Below, piece by piece: positions 44,796-53,700 of a stretch of 64,000 nucleotides of DNA. Below the pieces are notes generated by a model. The model did not search any database and was not told where the DNA came from. It was given only the letters and a program-made list of their open reading frames with translations. The DNA is taken from contig CM066918.1 in NCBI GenBank assembly GCA_033964015.1, positions 26,619,387-26,683,386 on the forward strand, in the 5' to 3' direction. The position numbers and the translations under genes were made by a program. The first letter of the stretch is position 1; the number at the start of each line of letters is the position of its first letter. Source of the DNA: Scolanthus callimorphus. Its lineage: Eukaryota > Cnidaria > Anthozoa > Actiniaria > Edwardsiidae.

Positions 44796-45167
44796 TTATA
44801 TTTTAGAGATGAGCTTGTTGGCAATTTTCGGTAGAAATATCGATGCCAATCCACCAAGAAGAGCGGGTAATAAAAATCCTCCTCGTTGACGCACCAACAT
44901 GGCTTTCCGGCTTTTGCTGGAGAGTTTCCGATCGGCCAACTTGCGTAACTGATGCTTGTGTTTCTTCAGTTGTTGAATCCGGGCTAATGACATCGGTACG
45001 TTGCCACGCAACAGGTTCATCGCTACTTCACTCAACGTGTTGATTTGTTCAGGAGTAGCATTAGCAATGAGTCGTTGTCGTGTTCTCCCTCTGGTACGAT
45101 GCAAGAGCCGGAGAAAATCTGCGTTCCTTCTCAGTCGCTGTGACATGATGAACTGATGATGATCCAC
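44796..45167 (-). CDS. small basic Polinton protein with hydrophobic C-terminus
   Basis: 123 residues. The upstream TATA-like box (CATAAATAC) is at 45190-45182; an in-frame ATG seven codons later is an alternative start. It has a basic, Arg/Lys-rich body with the RGNVPMSLARIQQLKKHKHQ segment, then a QRGGFLLPALLGGLASIF hydrophobic tail. Proteins of this build (GNVP...GGFL) are a hallmark of animal Polintons. A virion-core or membrane-active role is plausible but unproven. Its 3' end overlaps the TATA box of the next gene. Confidence 0.75.
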   Translation of the reverse strand: MDHHQFIMSQRLRRNADFLRLLHRTRGRTRQRLIANATPEQINTLSEVAMNLLRGNVPMSLARIQQLKKHKHQLRKLADRKLSSKSRKAMLVRQRGGFLLPALLGGLASIFLPKIANKLISKI

Positions 45168-45284
45168 TTAGACAAGGGTATTTATGCACTACGAACAAGG
45201 CGTTGATCTCACGAGGCTCTCTCAGCTCTTGCCATGGTGAATGGTCGTACCCAAATGACGTGGTTCTGGATCGTCTCCCACTCT

Positions 45285-45926
45285 TTATAGCTTTCCTTCA
45301 GTGTAGACGTACATGGGAAATTCTTTAGGAAGAATATGAGATCGTAAACGACATTGTTCTGGTGTCATTGGATGAAAATCCAACATGAGGTAACCATGAG
45401 GTTCTTCGGTGGCTTGATGAAAGGCATCCATCACGTAAGGAACACGTCCAGGAAACGCTTGTTGGGCTAACATCTGTACGCCTAAACGATCTCTTGGATT
45501 CTTGAACAACACGATGTAATGCGTGTTGAGTGAAATGGTACGTGCGTGCTTATTGGGTGGAAACAAGTTCTGTGTTAAAAACAACGTGGTGATGTTGTGA
45601 TGATGGGATTCCTGTGTAAATACGCGTACCACACGATCCATTTGATCCATTAAATCGTCCATCACCAAGAGGCCTGGAGTATCGTGAGGACCAAACAAGT
45701 CGGTGACGTTGTCTGGGAGTCCTTGATGGAAGGTGACACCCAGGTTCCGTTGAATAGATGTAAACAACGGTTGCCATTCGCCATAACAATACACAATTTT
45801 TCGAAATTGTTTGTTGAACGCAAGAGCGACTTGTTGAAGCAATTGGTGTGTAAACGTGGTTTTACCCGATTGACTTGGACCCACCACCAAAATGCTACAT
45901 GGACAACGAAAACGACGATCGTCCAT
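45285..45926 (-). CDS. ATP: FtsK/HerA-type genome-packaging ATPase
   Basis: 213 residues, ATG at 45926. Walker A GPSQSGKT at residues 16-23 and Walker B LLVMDD at 86-91. A following SHHHNITTLFLTQN stretch fits the sensor region of packaging ATPases of the adenovirus/PRD1 lineage. It would drive element DNA into a capsid. A TATATAG box at 45981-45974 lies about 50 bp upstream, so it is probably transcribed on its own. Confidence 0.93.
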   Translation of the reverse strand: MDDRRFRCPCSILVVGPSQSGKTTFTHQLLQQVALAFNKQFRKIVYCYGEWQPLFTSIQRNLGVTFHQGLPDNVTDLFGPHDTPGLLVMDDLMDQMDRVVRVFTQESHHHNITTLFLTQNLFPPNKHARTISLNTHYIVLFKNPRDRLGVQMLAQQAFPGRVPYVMDAFHQATEEPHGYLMLDFHPMTPEQCRLRSHILPKEFPMYVYTEGKL

Positions 45927-45973
45927 GCTGACGTCTAGATTCCATATGAGCCTTTGCCTTAACCTACACCTTA

Positions 45974-45981
45974 CTATATAC
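45974..45981 (-). promoter_or_regulatory. TATA box of the ATPase gene
   Basis: GGTATATAGTAAGG on the minus strand, 48 bp before the ATG, in the gap after the protease gene's poly(A) signal. Confidence 0.55.
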
Positions 45982-46019
45982 CCAACAACAACAACAACAT
46001 TTGGTGATGAAACATCAAT

Positions 46020-46025
46020 TTTATT
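46020..46025 (-). terminator. polyadenylation signal overlapping the protease stop
   Basis: On the minus strand TAATAAAA combines the stop codon and AATAAA, an unusually tight packing. Confidence 0.55.
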
Positions 46026-46563
46026 ATAACTTTAACATGCGTAACAAAGAGCGCTGAACAAGAGCGCATTGACGACTACGCTTAGGATTACAAGGTGCTT
46101 GTCGTCGTCGTTGTAAAAATCGATCACGCACAAAGGTGCGAACATTCTGATCGTTCCATTGTAAATTTGGCGTAAACATAGCAGCTACTGTTCCATGACG
46201 TTTGCCACGTACACGGTTCCACAAGAAGAACAAACAATGTTGTCCACATACGTCAGAGTCCATGGCTTGAATCCTACGAGTGTTGTGCACGAGGTGTGGA
46301 CGTAACTTGCAAAAGTTCGTAATCGCTTGACCATACACTTGTGGAGGAAATCCAAAACTGTCCCAGAATTCACACGTCTCGGGTGTAAAGTACACGGCTA
46401 ACCAATGAGATCCTGGACGATCGCTTGGATCCACGTTCATGATGTAGGCTTGATTGGGAAATGGTACTTTGGTCGGTAGCAAATCAGATGGAAACACACC
46501 ACCAAACACTGGGTTTAACTTGGGATCGTTGTGTACGAGCAGTTCTAACTGATCCGTGTTCAT
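46024..46563 (-). CDS. PRO: adenain-type cysteine protease
   Basis: 179 residues. The catalytic His is in GSHWLAVYF (residue 53), the acidic member in FWDSFG (68), the oxyanion Gln before AMDSDVCG (99) and the nucleophile Cys at 106. This is the layout of adenovirus-type and Ulp1-like maturation proteases, which process capsid precursors. The start overlaps the stop of the major capsid gene by 4 bp (ATGA), implying translation from the same transcript. Confidence 0.93.
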   Translation of the reverse strand: MNTDQLELLVHNDPKLNPVFGGVFPSDLLPTKVPFPNQAYIMNVDPSDRPGSHWLAVYFTPETCEFWDSFGFPPQVYGQAITNFCKLRPHLVHNTRRIQAMDSDVCGQHCLFFLWNRVRGKRHGTVAAMFTPNLQWNDQNVRTFVRDRFLQRRRQAPCNPKRSRQCALVQRSLLRMLKL

Positions 46564-47870
46564 CCTTGAATGTCGTAAATCACTTGACCTAATTGGTCCA
46601 CTTCGATGGTGTTGTTGAACTCGCCGTAGACGACAATGGTGTTCACCTGATCGGTGGCACTCCCAAATGTCAGGTACAGGTCAACGTTGCCTTTATATTG
46701 AGGTTGGAAGTACCCTGACGAGGCATTGCCTGCTGGTGTAAAGTCGTAGGCAAACAATGCATAACCAGCCTTGAACTCGTCGAACGTAAGGTTGAGTCCT
46801 TGTCCTCGGTAGGTACCACACACGTTATCGAACAACATGTGGTACAAATCTATATCCTTGTCATCAGCGGTAGACAGTGTTCCATAGGGGGTCTCTTGTC
46901 CATCCACGGTTACTTTGATGGTAGACAAAGCAAACTTTTGGAAATTGAATGGATTCTTTCCTTTGTCGCCATTGTAGGCAGCATTCTCGACCATCCCTAA
47001 AATCATACGTTTAGGAACGAGTCCCTGGAACAAGTCTCCTTCATAATGGGTCAAGGATCCATTACCAATTTGCCGGGTCTTCACAATGGCTGACGTCACA
47101 GGGTACTTGGCTGTACGTGCATTCGATCCTGTCATGAGTTCACGTTGGTTTAACTTGACGCTAGGGGTTGGAGTCACGTGATACATGCGTAGGATAAAGT
47201 CCTCGATGACGATCTTTTCGGTACCTAACTCCGACATCAGACAGAAGGCTGTATCATGCATATCAAACTTGATTTTCATCTCGGTGTTGTCCAGAAGGTA
47301 ACGTCCTGAGTGAAAGAGATCACAAAACAAGGGGCCTTCCATGCAGAATTTTTGTCCAGTTTTAGTACGAGCTGCACGTTCCTTGAGTCCAGGATTCTTA
47401 TTACCGCCTGTAGCGCCATGATCAACTTGGTCCATGGAGCCACTGTCTTTTTTCCACATGGCACATTCCAGATACGATTCTTGAGCTTCTTTAGGATAAT
47501 TCAACAACGTCTCGATGAAGGCACGGTACGCATACGTGTCGGTTTGCAAGGTGACGGCTTGATCGTTCAATTTCACAGTCACTTGTTGGATCATCGAATG
47601 AAGAAAGTTGTTGACAGGTCCCACTTTAACGCTTGCGGCAATTGCTGTATCATCAGCTTTGGTGATCTTGGCCACGACACGGAAATGAGTCTTTTTCAAA
47701 TCAATCATTGTAGGACCCCTACGAATGATGAACTGATAATACTTGGCTCCTTTGTCCGTGGGTGAATACTCAACGTATCGGCCTGATGTCACAGCCACAT
47801 CTGTTGGTGGTACCGTAAACAAGTCCATGCCTGGATTGGCAGCAACAAGCGATGCAGAATGAACACTCAT
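46560..47870 (-). CDS. MCP: double-jelly-roll major capsid protein
   Basis: 436 residues, ATG at 47870. Conserved Polinton capsid segments are visible: YYQFIIRRGPTMIDL near the N-terminus, the GPVNNFLHSMIQQV strand with the following YAYRAFIETLLNY, and the RTKTGQKFCMEGPL loop before the second barrel. Proteins of this family form hexon-like trimers of icosahedral capsids. A TATAAAAG box at 47946-47939 stands about 70 bp upstream. Intact throughout, with no frameshift or stop. Confidence 0.93.
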   Translation of the reverse strand: MSVHSASLVAANPGMDLFTVPPTDVAVTSGRYVEYSPTDKGAKYYQFIIRRGPTMIDLKKTHFRVVAKITKADDTAIAASVKVGPVNNFLHSMIQQVTVKLNDQAVTLQTDTYAYRAFIETLLNYPKEAQESYLECAMWKKDSGSMDQVDHGATGGNKNPGLKERAARTKTGQKFCMEGPLFCDLFHSGRYLLDNTEMKIKFDMHDTAFCLMSELGTEKIVIEDFILRMYHVTPTPSVKLNQRELMTGSNARTAKYPVTSAIVKTRQIGNGSLTHYEGDLFQGLVPKRMILGMVENAAYNGDKGKNPFNFQKFALSTIKVTVDGQETPYGTLSTADDKDIDLYHMLFDNVCGTYRGQGLNLTFDEFKAGYALFAYDFTPAGNASSGYFQPQYKGNVDLYLTFGSATDQVNTIVVYGEFNNTIEVDQLGQVIYDIQG

Positions 47871-47938
47871 GTTGACGAGGAGCTCTTGACAGTAGTTGAG
47901 GTAATGTCCAACTGATTAGAAGGCATGAATGTCCAAGT

Positions 47939-47946
47939 CTTTTATA
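47939..47946 (-). promoter_or_regulatory. TATA box of the major capsid/protease unit
   Basis: TATAAAAG on the minus strand, located just beyond the 3' end of the preceding gene. Confidence 0.6.
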
Positions 47947-47953
47947 ACTGTTT

Positions 47954-48331
47954 TCAATCGAAAATGTCCTTGGTATGACGACGACGTTTAGCCATGGTCT
48001 TAGGTTGACGACGACGACGTTTCAGACGGGCACCACCCATTTGTGGTATACCTCGTGTAGCGAGTTCCGCTTGCTTCCGTATACCTTTTGTAGCGAGTTC
48101 CCAAGAGGGCAAGTGAGGAATAAAGTCTCTTCCCAGGGAACTCAATACACCGCCGACACCACCTATACCAAATCCCATTTGTACTGGCACAGGGTACCCA
48201 TGGAAAACTCCATTTCCTTCTTGTAGATGACGTGGAAAATAGGTAAAGGGTCCTTTTCCTGTTTGTGATTTAGGCGGTAGAGCAGCAAGAGCACCACGAG
48301 CCATATTCAGCATATCGTTGTACCACACCAT
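47954..48331 (-). CDS. small glycine-rich, basic Polinton protein
   Basis: 125 residues, starting 12 bp after the stop of the minor capsid gene. The centre is glycine-rich and amphipathic (GFGIGGVGGVLSSLGRDFIP). The C-terminus is a run of Arg/Lys (RLKRRRRQPKTMAKRRRH). This resembles, in layout only, adenoviral proteins VI and X, which lie between penton and hexon genes. A membrane-active or DNA-condensing virion role is inference. Confidence 0.65.
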   Translation of the reverse strand: MVWYNDMLNMARGALAALPPKSQTGKGPFTYFPRHLQEGNGVFHGYPVPVQMGFGIGGVGGVLSSLGRDFIPHLPSWELATKGIRKQAELATRGIPQMGGARLKRRRRQPKTMAKRRRHTKDIFD

Positions 48332-48342
48332 ATCTTCTTCTT

Positions 48343-49266
48343 CTAGGCAAATCGCACACGACGCAAATGTAGTGTTACCTGTACGGCGCCTGCTTGAAAT
48401 GGCACGGTTTCGCCTGTGTCGTCGGTTATATGGATACGGATCTTGTTGATGATTTGAGTACGTAGTGGCAAGTAGTAGGGATTGAGAAAGTTTCGTTCCA
48501 CAGGGAATCCAGGTTCTCCTTCAGGAACAAAGGTACGCAGCAAATTGTTGGCATCACTTCCCATCACAATATGCGAGTCCACAACATTAGTGTACACGTA
48601 AAAGCTTTGGAACGGATGTACATCTGCTCGTTCACGTACGCTGGAGGTGAAGGTCTGTAGTCCGCTAGCATTCTTTTTGTCGGCTACAAATATATACCAT
48701 TTTCCTACGGTTTCATCAGTTACCCCAAAGAGACGAGCAATACCATGGGACTTCCCAAGTTCAAGTTCAGTGATTGAACCAACTGTATCGAATCCCAAAG
48801 CCATTGCTAATCGTGGCCGTAGTAGTAGCATCATGTCATTGGTTAACTTGATTGTGGTCATGTTCTCTTTATAATTGTATTTGAACTCAATCTTATTGTG
48901 ATTGGTTTCGTCTGGCCGTAATCTACGTTGTTGCTCATGCTTGTTAAATTTGTTAGTAACTCTCTTCATGCCTTTCACAATATCTTCCAGCTTGGTGTAC
49001 TTTCCTGTGGGTAACGTGTACTTTGTCCATAGTTCGTTAGGGTTTACCACGTGAGTGGAAAGAACCCATAGGTCAAGATCTTCTTTTTGCAGCAAACTCC
49101 ACGAATGGGGATAGATGATGTTGGTAAGGGCCATTTCCCATGATCCTTCGCGCAAATCGATAGGATATTTGGTTCGTAGGGTGTAATCCCCAATGGTGTT
49201 GTCGGGAAGGGCATCTTCAATAGCATTGCTTGCCAGCGTAATCACTTGGTCCGCTCGGTCAGACAT
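48343..49266 (-). CDS. penton-like minor capsid protein
   Basis: 307 residues, ATG at 49266. The N-terminal TIGDYTLRTKYPIDLREGSW and ALTNIIYPHSW motifs are typical of the Polinton minor capsid protein, whose single jelly roll is thought to form the pentons. It lies next to the major capsid gene as in other Polintons. A CATAAAATC box at 49311-49303 overlaps the last codons of the integrase gene, so the units are packed end to end. Confidence 0.85.
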   Translation of the reverse strand: MSDRADQVITLASNAIEDALPDNTIGDYTLRTKYPIDLREGSWEMALTNIIYPHSWSLLQKEDLDLWVLSTHVVNPNELWTKYTLPTGKYTKLEDIVKGMKRVTNKFNKHEQQRRLRPDETNHNKIEFKYNYKENMTTIKLTNDMMLLLRPRLAMALGFDTVGSITELELGKSHGIARLFGVTDETVGKWYIFVADKKNASGLQTFTSSVRERADVHPFQSFYVYTNVVDSHIVMGSDANNLLRTFVPEGEPGFPVERNFLNPYYLPLRTQIINKIRIHITDDTGETVPFQAGAVQVTLHLRRVRFA

Positions 49267-49296
49267 CCTGAGGCAACTGATGTCTTTGATGGTAAA

Positions 49297-50430
49297 TCAC
49301 ACGATTTTATGCACTTGACTTGCTAGGATCCAACTGTCGTACTTGTCAGGCCAACCACGCCAATGGACCAAATACTCTTCTTGGCGTCCTTTCCCACGGC
49401 TCTTGACAATTTTGTCGATACGAAAGACATCTTTTTGTTCATCCATGCTGACTTTTTGCAATTCTTGTTCGTAAAATTGTCCTTCCAACAACGAACCGTC
49501 GTATTCGCGTATTCGATACGCATAGGGATCCCGTGCCGTCATCCGATAGGCAATCGTAAACACTTCTTCCGTCCAGTTGGGTAAATACCCTTTTGCAAAC
49601 ACGTGTTTGACTTTACTTATACGTACTAAATCTCCCACTTGAAATTTAGGTTTTAGCTTCTTCTTCTTCTTCTGAGCCTTCTTCTGGTACAAGGTATGCC
49701 ATACGTCTTGAGCATTGGCTAACGTGACGTCAGCAGGGGCACGACGAATGCTTCGATGATACGAATGATTGTAATTGTTCATTAGTTGCGGAAGCACGTC
49801 AATGTAACGTACTGTCTCTTTGTAGGTGAACCATCGCCACATCCATGTTTTTAACGTACGATTAAATCGTTCGACGACGGAGGCTTTGGTTTCGCTCTTG
49901 GTGGTAAAGTGATGGATGTTCTTCGATTTGAGAAACGCTTGAAAGTTTCGATTTAAGAACTCGGACCCATCATCCGTTTGCAATTTCTCAGGCACACGAC
50001 CTTCCTTGAATATTTTCTGAAACGCTTTCATCAAACTGAGTCCCGTCTTGTTCTTCAAGGGTACTGCCCATGCGTACTTGCTTAACACGTCAATGACGGT
50101 TAATATGTAGTTGTAGCCATTATTTTTGGTTCTGTACGCTTGCATGTCGCATAAATCCGCTTGCCATTGTTCGTCGATACCTTGGACGACCACACGATTG
50201 CGTGGAAAACGACGACGGTACGGTTTATGGAGTGTATATGACGGTTGAGACCGTATCCAAGCTAAGACTGTGCTCTTTTTTATGCCTTTTGAGCGCATAG
50301 CCCTTGCCAGTTTGGCAACACCGCCCAAAGCAGCAACATTGTTTGGATCGTAATAGGCTTGCTGGAGTAGACGTTCGATATTCTTCTTCTTCTTCTGTGC
50401 TACGGTCTGCTTGGGTTTCCTGGGTGCCAT
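49297..50430 (-). CDS. INT: retrovirus-like integrase with C-terminal chromodomain
   Basis: 377 residues. The first ATG of this frame is at 50430, directly after an in-frame TAG. A basic N-terminal domain is followed by the DDE core: Asp in WQADL (92), Asp in QTDDGSEF (153) and Glu in SVVERFNRT (187). A basic linker (QKKKKKLKP) leads to a C-terminal chromodomain (about 330-377) with the EEYLVHWRGW and YDSW aromatic-cage motifs. It should cut and join element ends, making the 6-bp duplication; the chromodomain probably steers integration to methylated chromatin. The start is odd because an earlier ATG in another frame precedes it. Confidence 0.95.
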   Translation of the reverse strand: MAPRKPKQTVAQKKKKNIERLLQQAYYDPNNVAALGGVAKLARAMRSKGIKKSTVLAWIRSQPSYTLHKPYRRRFPRNRVVVQGIDEQWQADLCDMQAYRTKNNGYNYILTVIDVLSKYAWAVPLKNKTGLSLMKAFQKIFKEGRVPEKLQTDDGSEFLNRNFQAFLKSKNIHHFTTKSETKASVVERFNRTLKTWMWRWFTYKETVRYIDVLPQLMNNYNHSYHRSIRRAPADVTLANAQDVWHTLYQKKAQKKKKKLKPKFQVGDLVRISKVKHVFAKGYLPNWTEEVFTIAYRMTARDPYAYRIREYDGSLLEGQFYEQELQKVSMDEQKDVFRIDKIVKSRGKGRQEEYLVHWRGWPDKYDSWILASQVHKIV

Positions 50431-50530
50431 CGACTACCACAATACGACCACCACAACACGCTAGCATACAACGTATACGTTTCAATAAGTTACGAAACGT
50501 TAGTATGGGACGGTCTTTAAAACATACCAT
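50225..50530 (-). CDS. overlapping upstream frame before the integrase, 101 codons
   Basis: ATG at 50530 in a good context (A at -3, G at +4), 51 bp after the TATAAAG box. It overlaps the first 206 bp of the integrase in another frame. The N-terminal part is Leu/Arg/Cys-rich (RCMLACCGGRIVVVDG) followed by an acidic stretch. No family is recognised. It may be a regulatory upstream frame, part of a spliced product, or chance. Confidence 0.3.
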   Translation of the reverse strand: MVCFKDRPILTFRNLLKRIRCMLACCGGRIVVVDGTQETQADRSTEEEEEYRTSTPASLLRSKQCCCFGRCCQTGKGYALKRHKKEHSLSLDTVSTVIYTP

Positions 50531-50580
50531 CCTTAGCGGTGTTCAACACCAAATGATCAGTCCAATGCTGGGTCATCCCC

Positions 50581-50587
50581 CTTTATA
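50581..50587 (-). promoter_or_regulatory. TATA box of the integrase unit
   Basis: TCTATAAAGGGG on the minus strand, 151 bp before the integrase ATG but only 51 bp before the ATG at 50530. Confidence 0.55.
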
Positions 50588-50621
50588 GACAAAAATCACA
50601 CTATTTGGGTTTTATAAGTTC

Positions 50622-50627
50622 TTTATT
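50622..50627 (-). terminator. polyadenylation signal of the polymerase unit
   Basis: AATAAA on the minus strand about 106 bp after the polymerase stop codon, just before the integrase TATA box. Confidence 0.5.
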
Positions 50628-50732
50628 ACATAACTTTATATATACACTGCTTATCAAAAGTGTTAAAAAGTCTTAAAGTCCATATAATACCCATAAGGGT
50701 ACACGTTTGTTGTACACGAAGCTTAACAAAGT

Positions 50733-53700
50733 TCAAAGTCCATAATATCCATAAGGGTAAGTGTACATGCCACGTCGTACACGTTTGTTGTACACAACCT
50801 TGAAGGACTTGGTTTCTGATACGGTATGCAACGTACGGGTCGTCACATTGCGTCGAATGGTGTGGGGATTGGTCACTTGACGCACAGGGTTCCCATGACC
50901 CTCCAACAGTTCCACCATGCTATCCAAATTCACTGTTTCTGTGGTGCGTAGATTCATGCGTAGTCCTTTGACTTTGCACACGGTCTTACCGAAGTTGGTC
51001 TTGTACCCATAACTCTTGGGTCCTGTGGCCACATAGTGCACGATGTGTTCTTCTGGATCGAGTTCGCTGGTTAGTTCACCCAAGTAATCGCCAAGTGGTG
51101 GTTTCCATTGACCAGGACGCCACGTAAAGATGACACTGTCTGTGTCGTGGTACAAACATCGGTCCCCCAAACCATCCATGACGTCATACAACTTGAGACG
51201 TGCATACGCAGTGGTGTAAGCAGCAAAGACAACGTTGGTGTGTGCTTTCGTCTTCAGAAACTTCTCAGCCGTCTTGTAGTGAATCTGGACCGTATCGTCG
51301 TTCACGATCAACACATCACTCACTTCGATGCTTTTGTCTGTCATCAGATCGAAGTACTTTTCTGGACTTTCCACGTACTCGGTACGTCTCCGATTCGATT
51401 GCTCGCCAAATTTCCCCCACATGCAATTCAGGAACATTTTGGCGACAGAGCGGAGACCTGGATTCTTCTCGATACGCTCACGATCCAATCGAATGCCTTG
51501 ATGTTCTTCGTACTGTTCCACGTACCGGACCTTGTCTTCTTCCGTCTCGCACCAACTTGGCCATCCTGAAGCTTCTTGCTTGTACTTGAGAAACGTCTTG
51601 ATGTACTCTTCGAACAAGCGTTCCCATTGAGCCCAGTGCCACACCTCATACACTTTCATCACTTTATACCCTTTCTCCAGAGCTTTGAACAGTTCCACGT
51701 GCGTCCACGTGCCGGTAAAAGCGCGTTCTTCCTCAGTGTGCGTGCATGGATGATATTGGTTCTCTTCTTGAGCACAGGTATGACACAAGGGAAACATCAG
51801 CTTGTCGTTGATGCGTACGGGAAGCACTGGGAAGTAAACATCTTTGGGTGGAAGGACACGTACTTTCATCAATCCGCGATACAGGTGCAGGTCTTGTTGG
51901 ATCTCATCGTTCACCAGAACTTCTGGATGTCCCACAGGGTACTCACACGTGACATTCACGTACGGATACAACGACGTGAAATCGTAATAGTGGAGTTGTT
52001 CGTCATCCTTGGCTTCGCATCGTAAACGGATTGCATTGGTACGTCCACCAAAGAAACTGTCCCGGGGTTCCAAGGGCTTGCACTTCTCCACGTCACCGAC
52101 TATCGCTTGTATCCTAGGGGTTGCTGACAGTTCACGATCAAACTCACATTCCCACACTTCCACGAGGTGGTAACCAGCCCGAGTAATAAAGGTGCGCACG
52201 TTGCACGTGTCATGGTAGAGATCACCCATAGTAGTGCCAGAGAAAGGATTCCTCGTGTCCTTCGTGTAGCACTTGGGACATCCGTGATAGAGACATCCAT
52301 GGTATTGGTACACGGTATGAGTACTCTCGGCATACCCGTCGACCTTGTACCGTCCCACCTTGAATTCCCCTTCGCTCGTGCCAGCGTGACGAATGTGCAC
52401 TCCATCAGTGATGTGCCTGTACTCGAGCCACTGCAATGCTTTGAGCGAGTGCACGTCGCGTCCACGGTATCCTTGAGCAGGAATCACAGCAACGGTGTTG
52501 GCCTTGAGAAATTTGGTGCGCAAAATAAGACTGCACAACGATGCAATGGTGACCGACGTGTGAAACGGATGGACGTCACCCGTTGCCATGGTAAGCTTGT
52601 CAAAGGCCAACACAGCTTTCTTCAACACTTCAACGTCTTGATGACAATAAGACGCCAGTTCTTCTTGGAAATTGAACACGGCACCACGTGCGACTTCGTT
52701 CTCGTACCACGTGCGTAACGCATCAGCATCTTTCTTCGTCATGTTTTCAATGCCATAATACTTGAGATCAGGCATAGGTCCCACGTACGTTTGGTTCTCT
52801 GGGGTGTTGAAGAAATGCGGAAAGTCGCCTTTGCGCACCTCTTGATCAAATCCCATAGCTTTGGGAAGTTGACGCAATGCCATCTGGAGATAATTCAACG
52901 TGCACTTCATACTGATCTTGAGATCTGGGAGTCCAAGCATCATGATCTTTCCTCCATTAAAGATAACAGTAGGCCTTAATGCATTCTTGAACAAGTACTC
53001 CAAGATAGGATAGGAATCGTACCCTTTAAAGTTGTGTGCCAAACACGTGTATCCTGCATTGCTTCCACCAAACAACCATTGACAAAACTCGTCCAGAGCT
53101 TGTTCCCCTTGGAAACCACGTTTACGCAATCCGCAAGTGTCACAAGTAGGATGTGAGTCTAAGGGAAGATCACGACAGTCCTCACACAGTTTCTGGACAC
53201 CCACAAAATTGACCCTATGTTGCGTACCCAGGGGTTGAGCCTCAAAATCAAAGATGATGAGCCGCAGTTGATCCTCCTCGTTCTTCTTCTTCCGTCCTGT
53301 CACTGCTGCTGTTCCTACGGGAACATAACATAAGTGATCCTTGTCGACCATCTTTTTGCAGACGTGACACACGTATTCACCACACTTGTGAGGCTTGCCT
53401 TCCCGTCTCTTGTCTAAGACATCAAACCTCGTAAGACATTCTTCACACTTGTGTATCTTCTGACACTGCGACCATTCCTTCCGATTATTCGCGGGACCAT
53501 GCTTTTTCACGCGACGATGGTTGTCAAAACATTGTTGGGTACGGAAGTAACGGTTACAGACGGCACAATGTTGCCAGTTCCATCGTTTGGCATCATCATC
53601 ATCGACACTCTGAGGAGAACAGTTCTTTTCACCACAAGCACTACATCGGATATTGCATTTGTGCGTGGCTGGATTTGAGTGACCCTTGTTACATTTGATA

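Noticed and set aside
47310..47765. 151-codon plus-strand frame within the major capsid gene
   Set aside because: Antisense shadow; no motif, and the minus strand clearly encodes the capsid protein.
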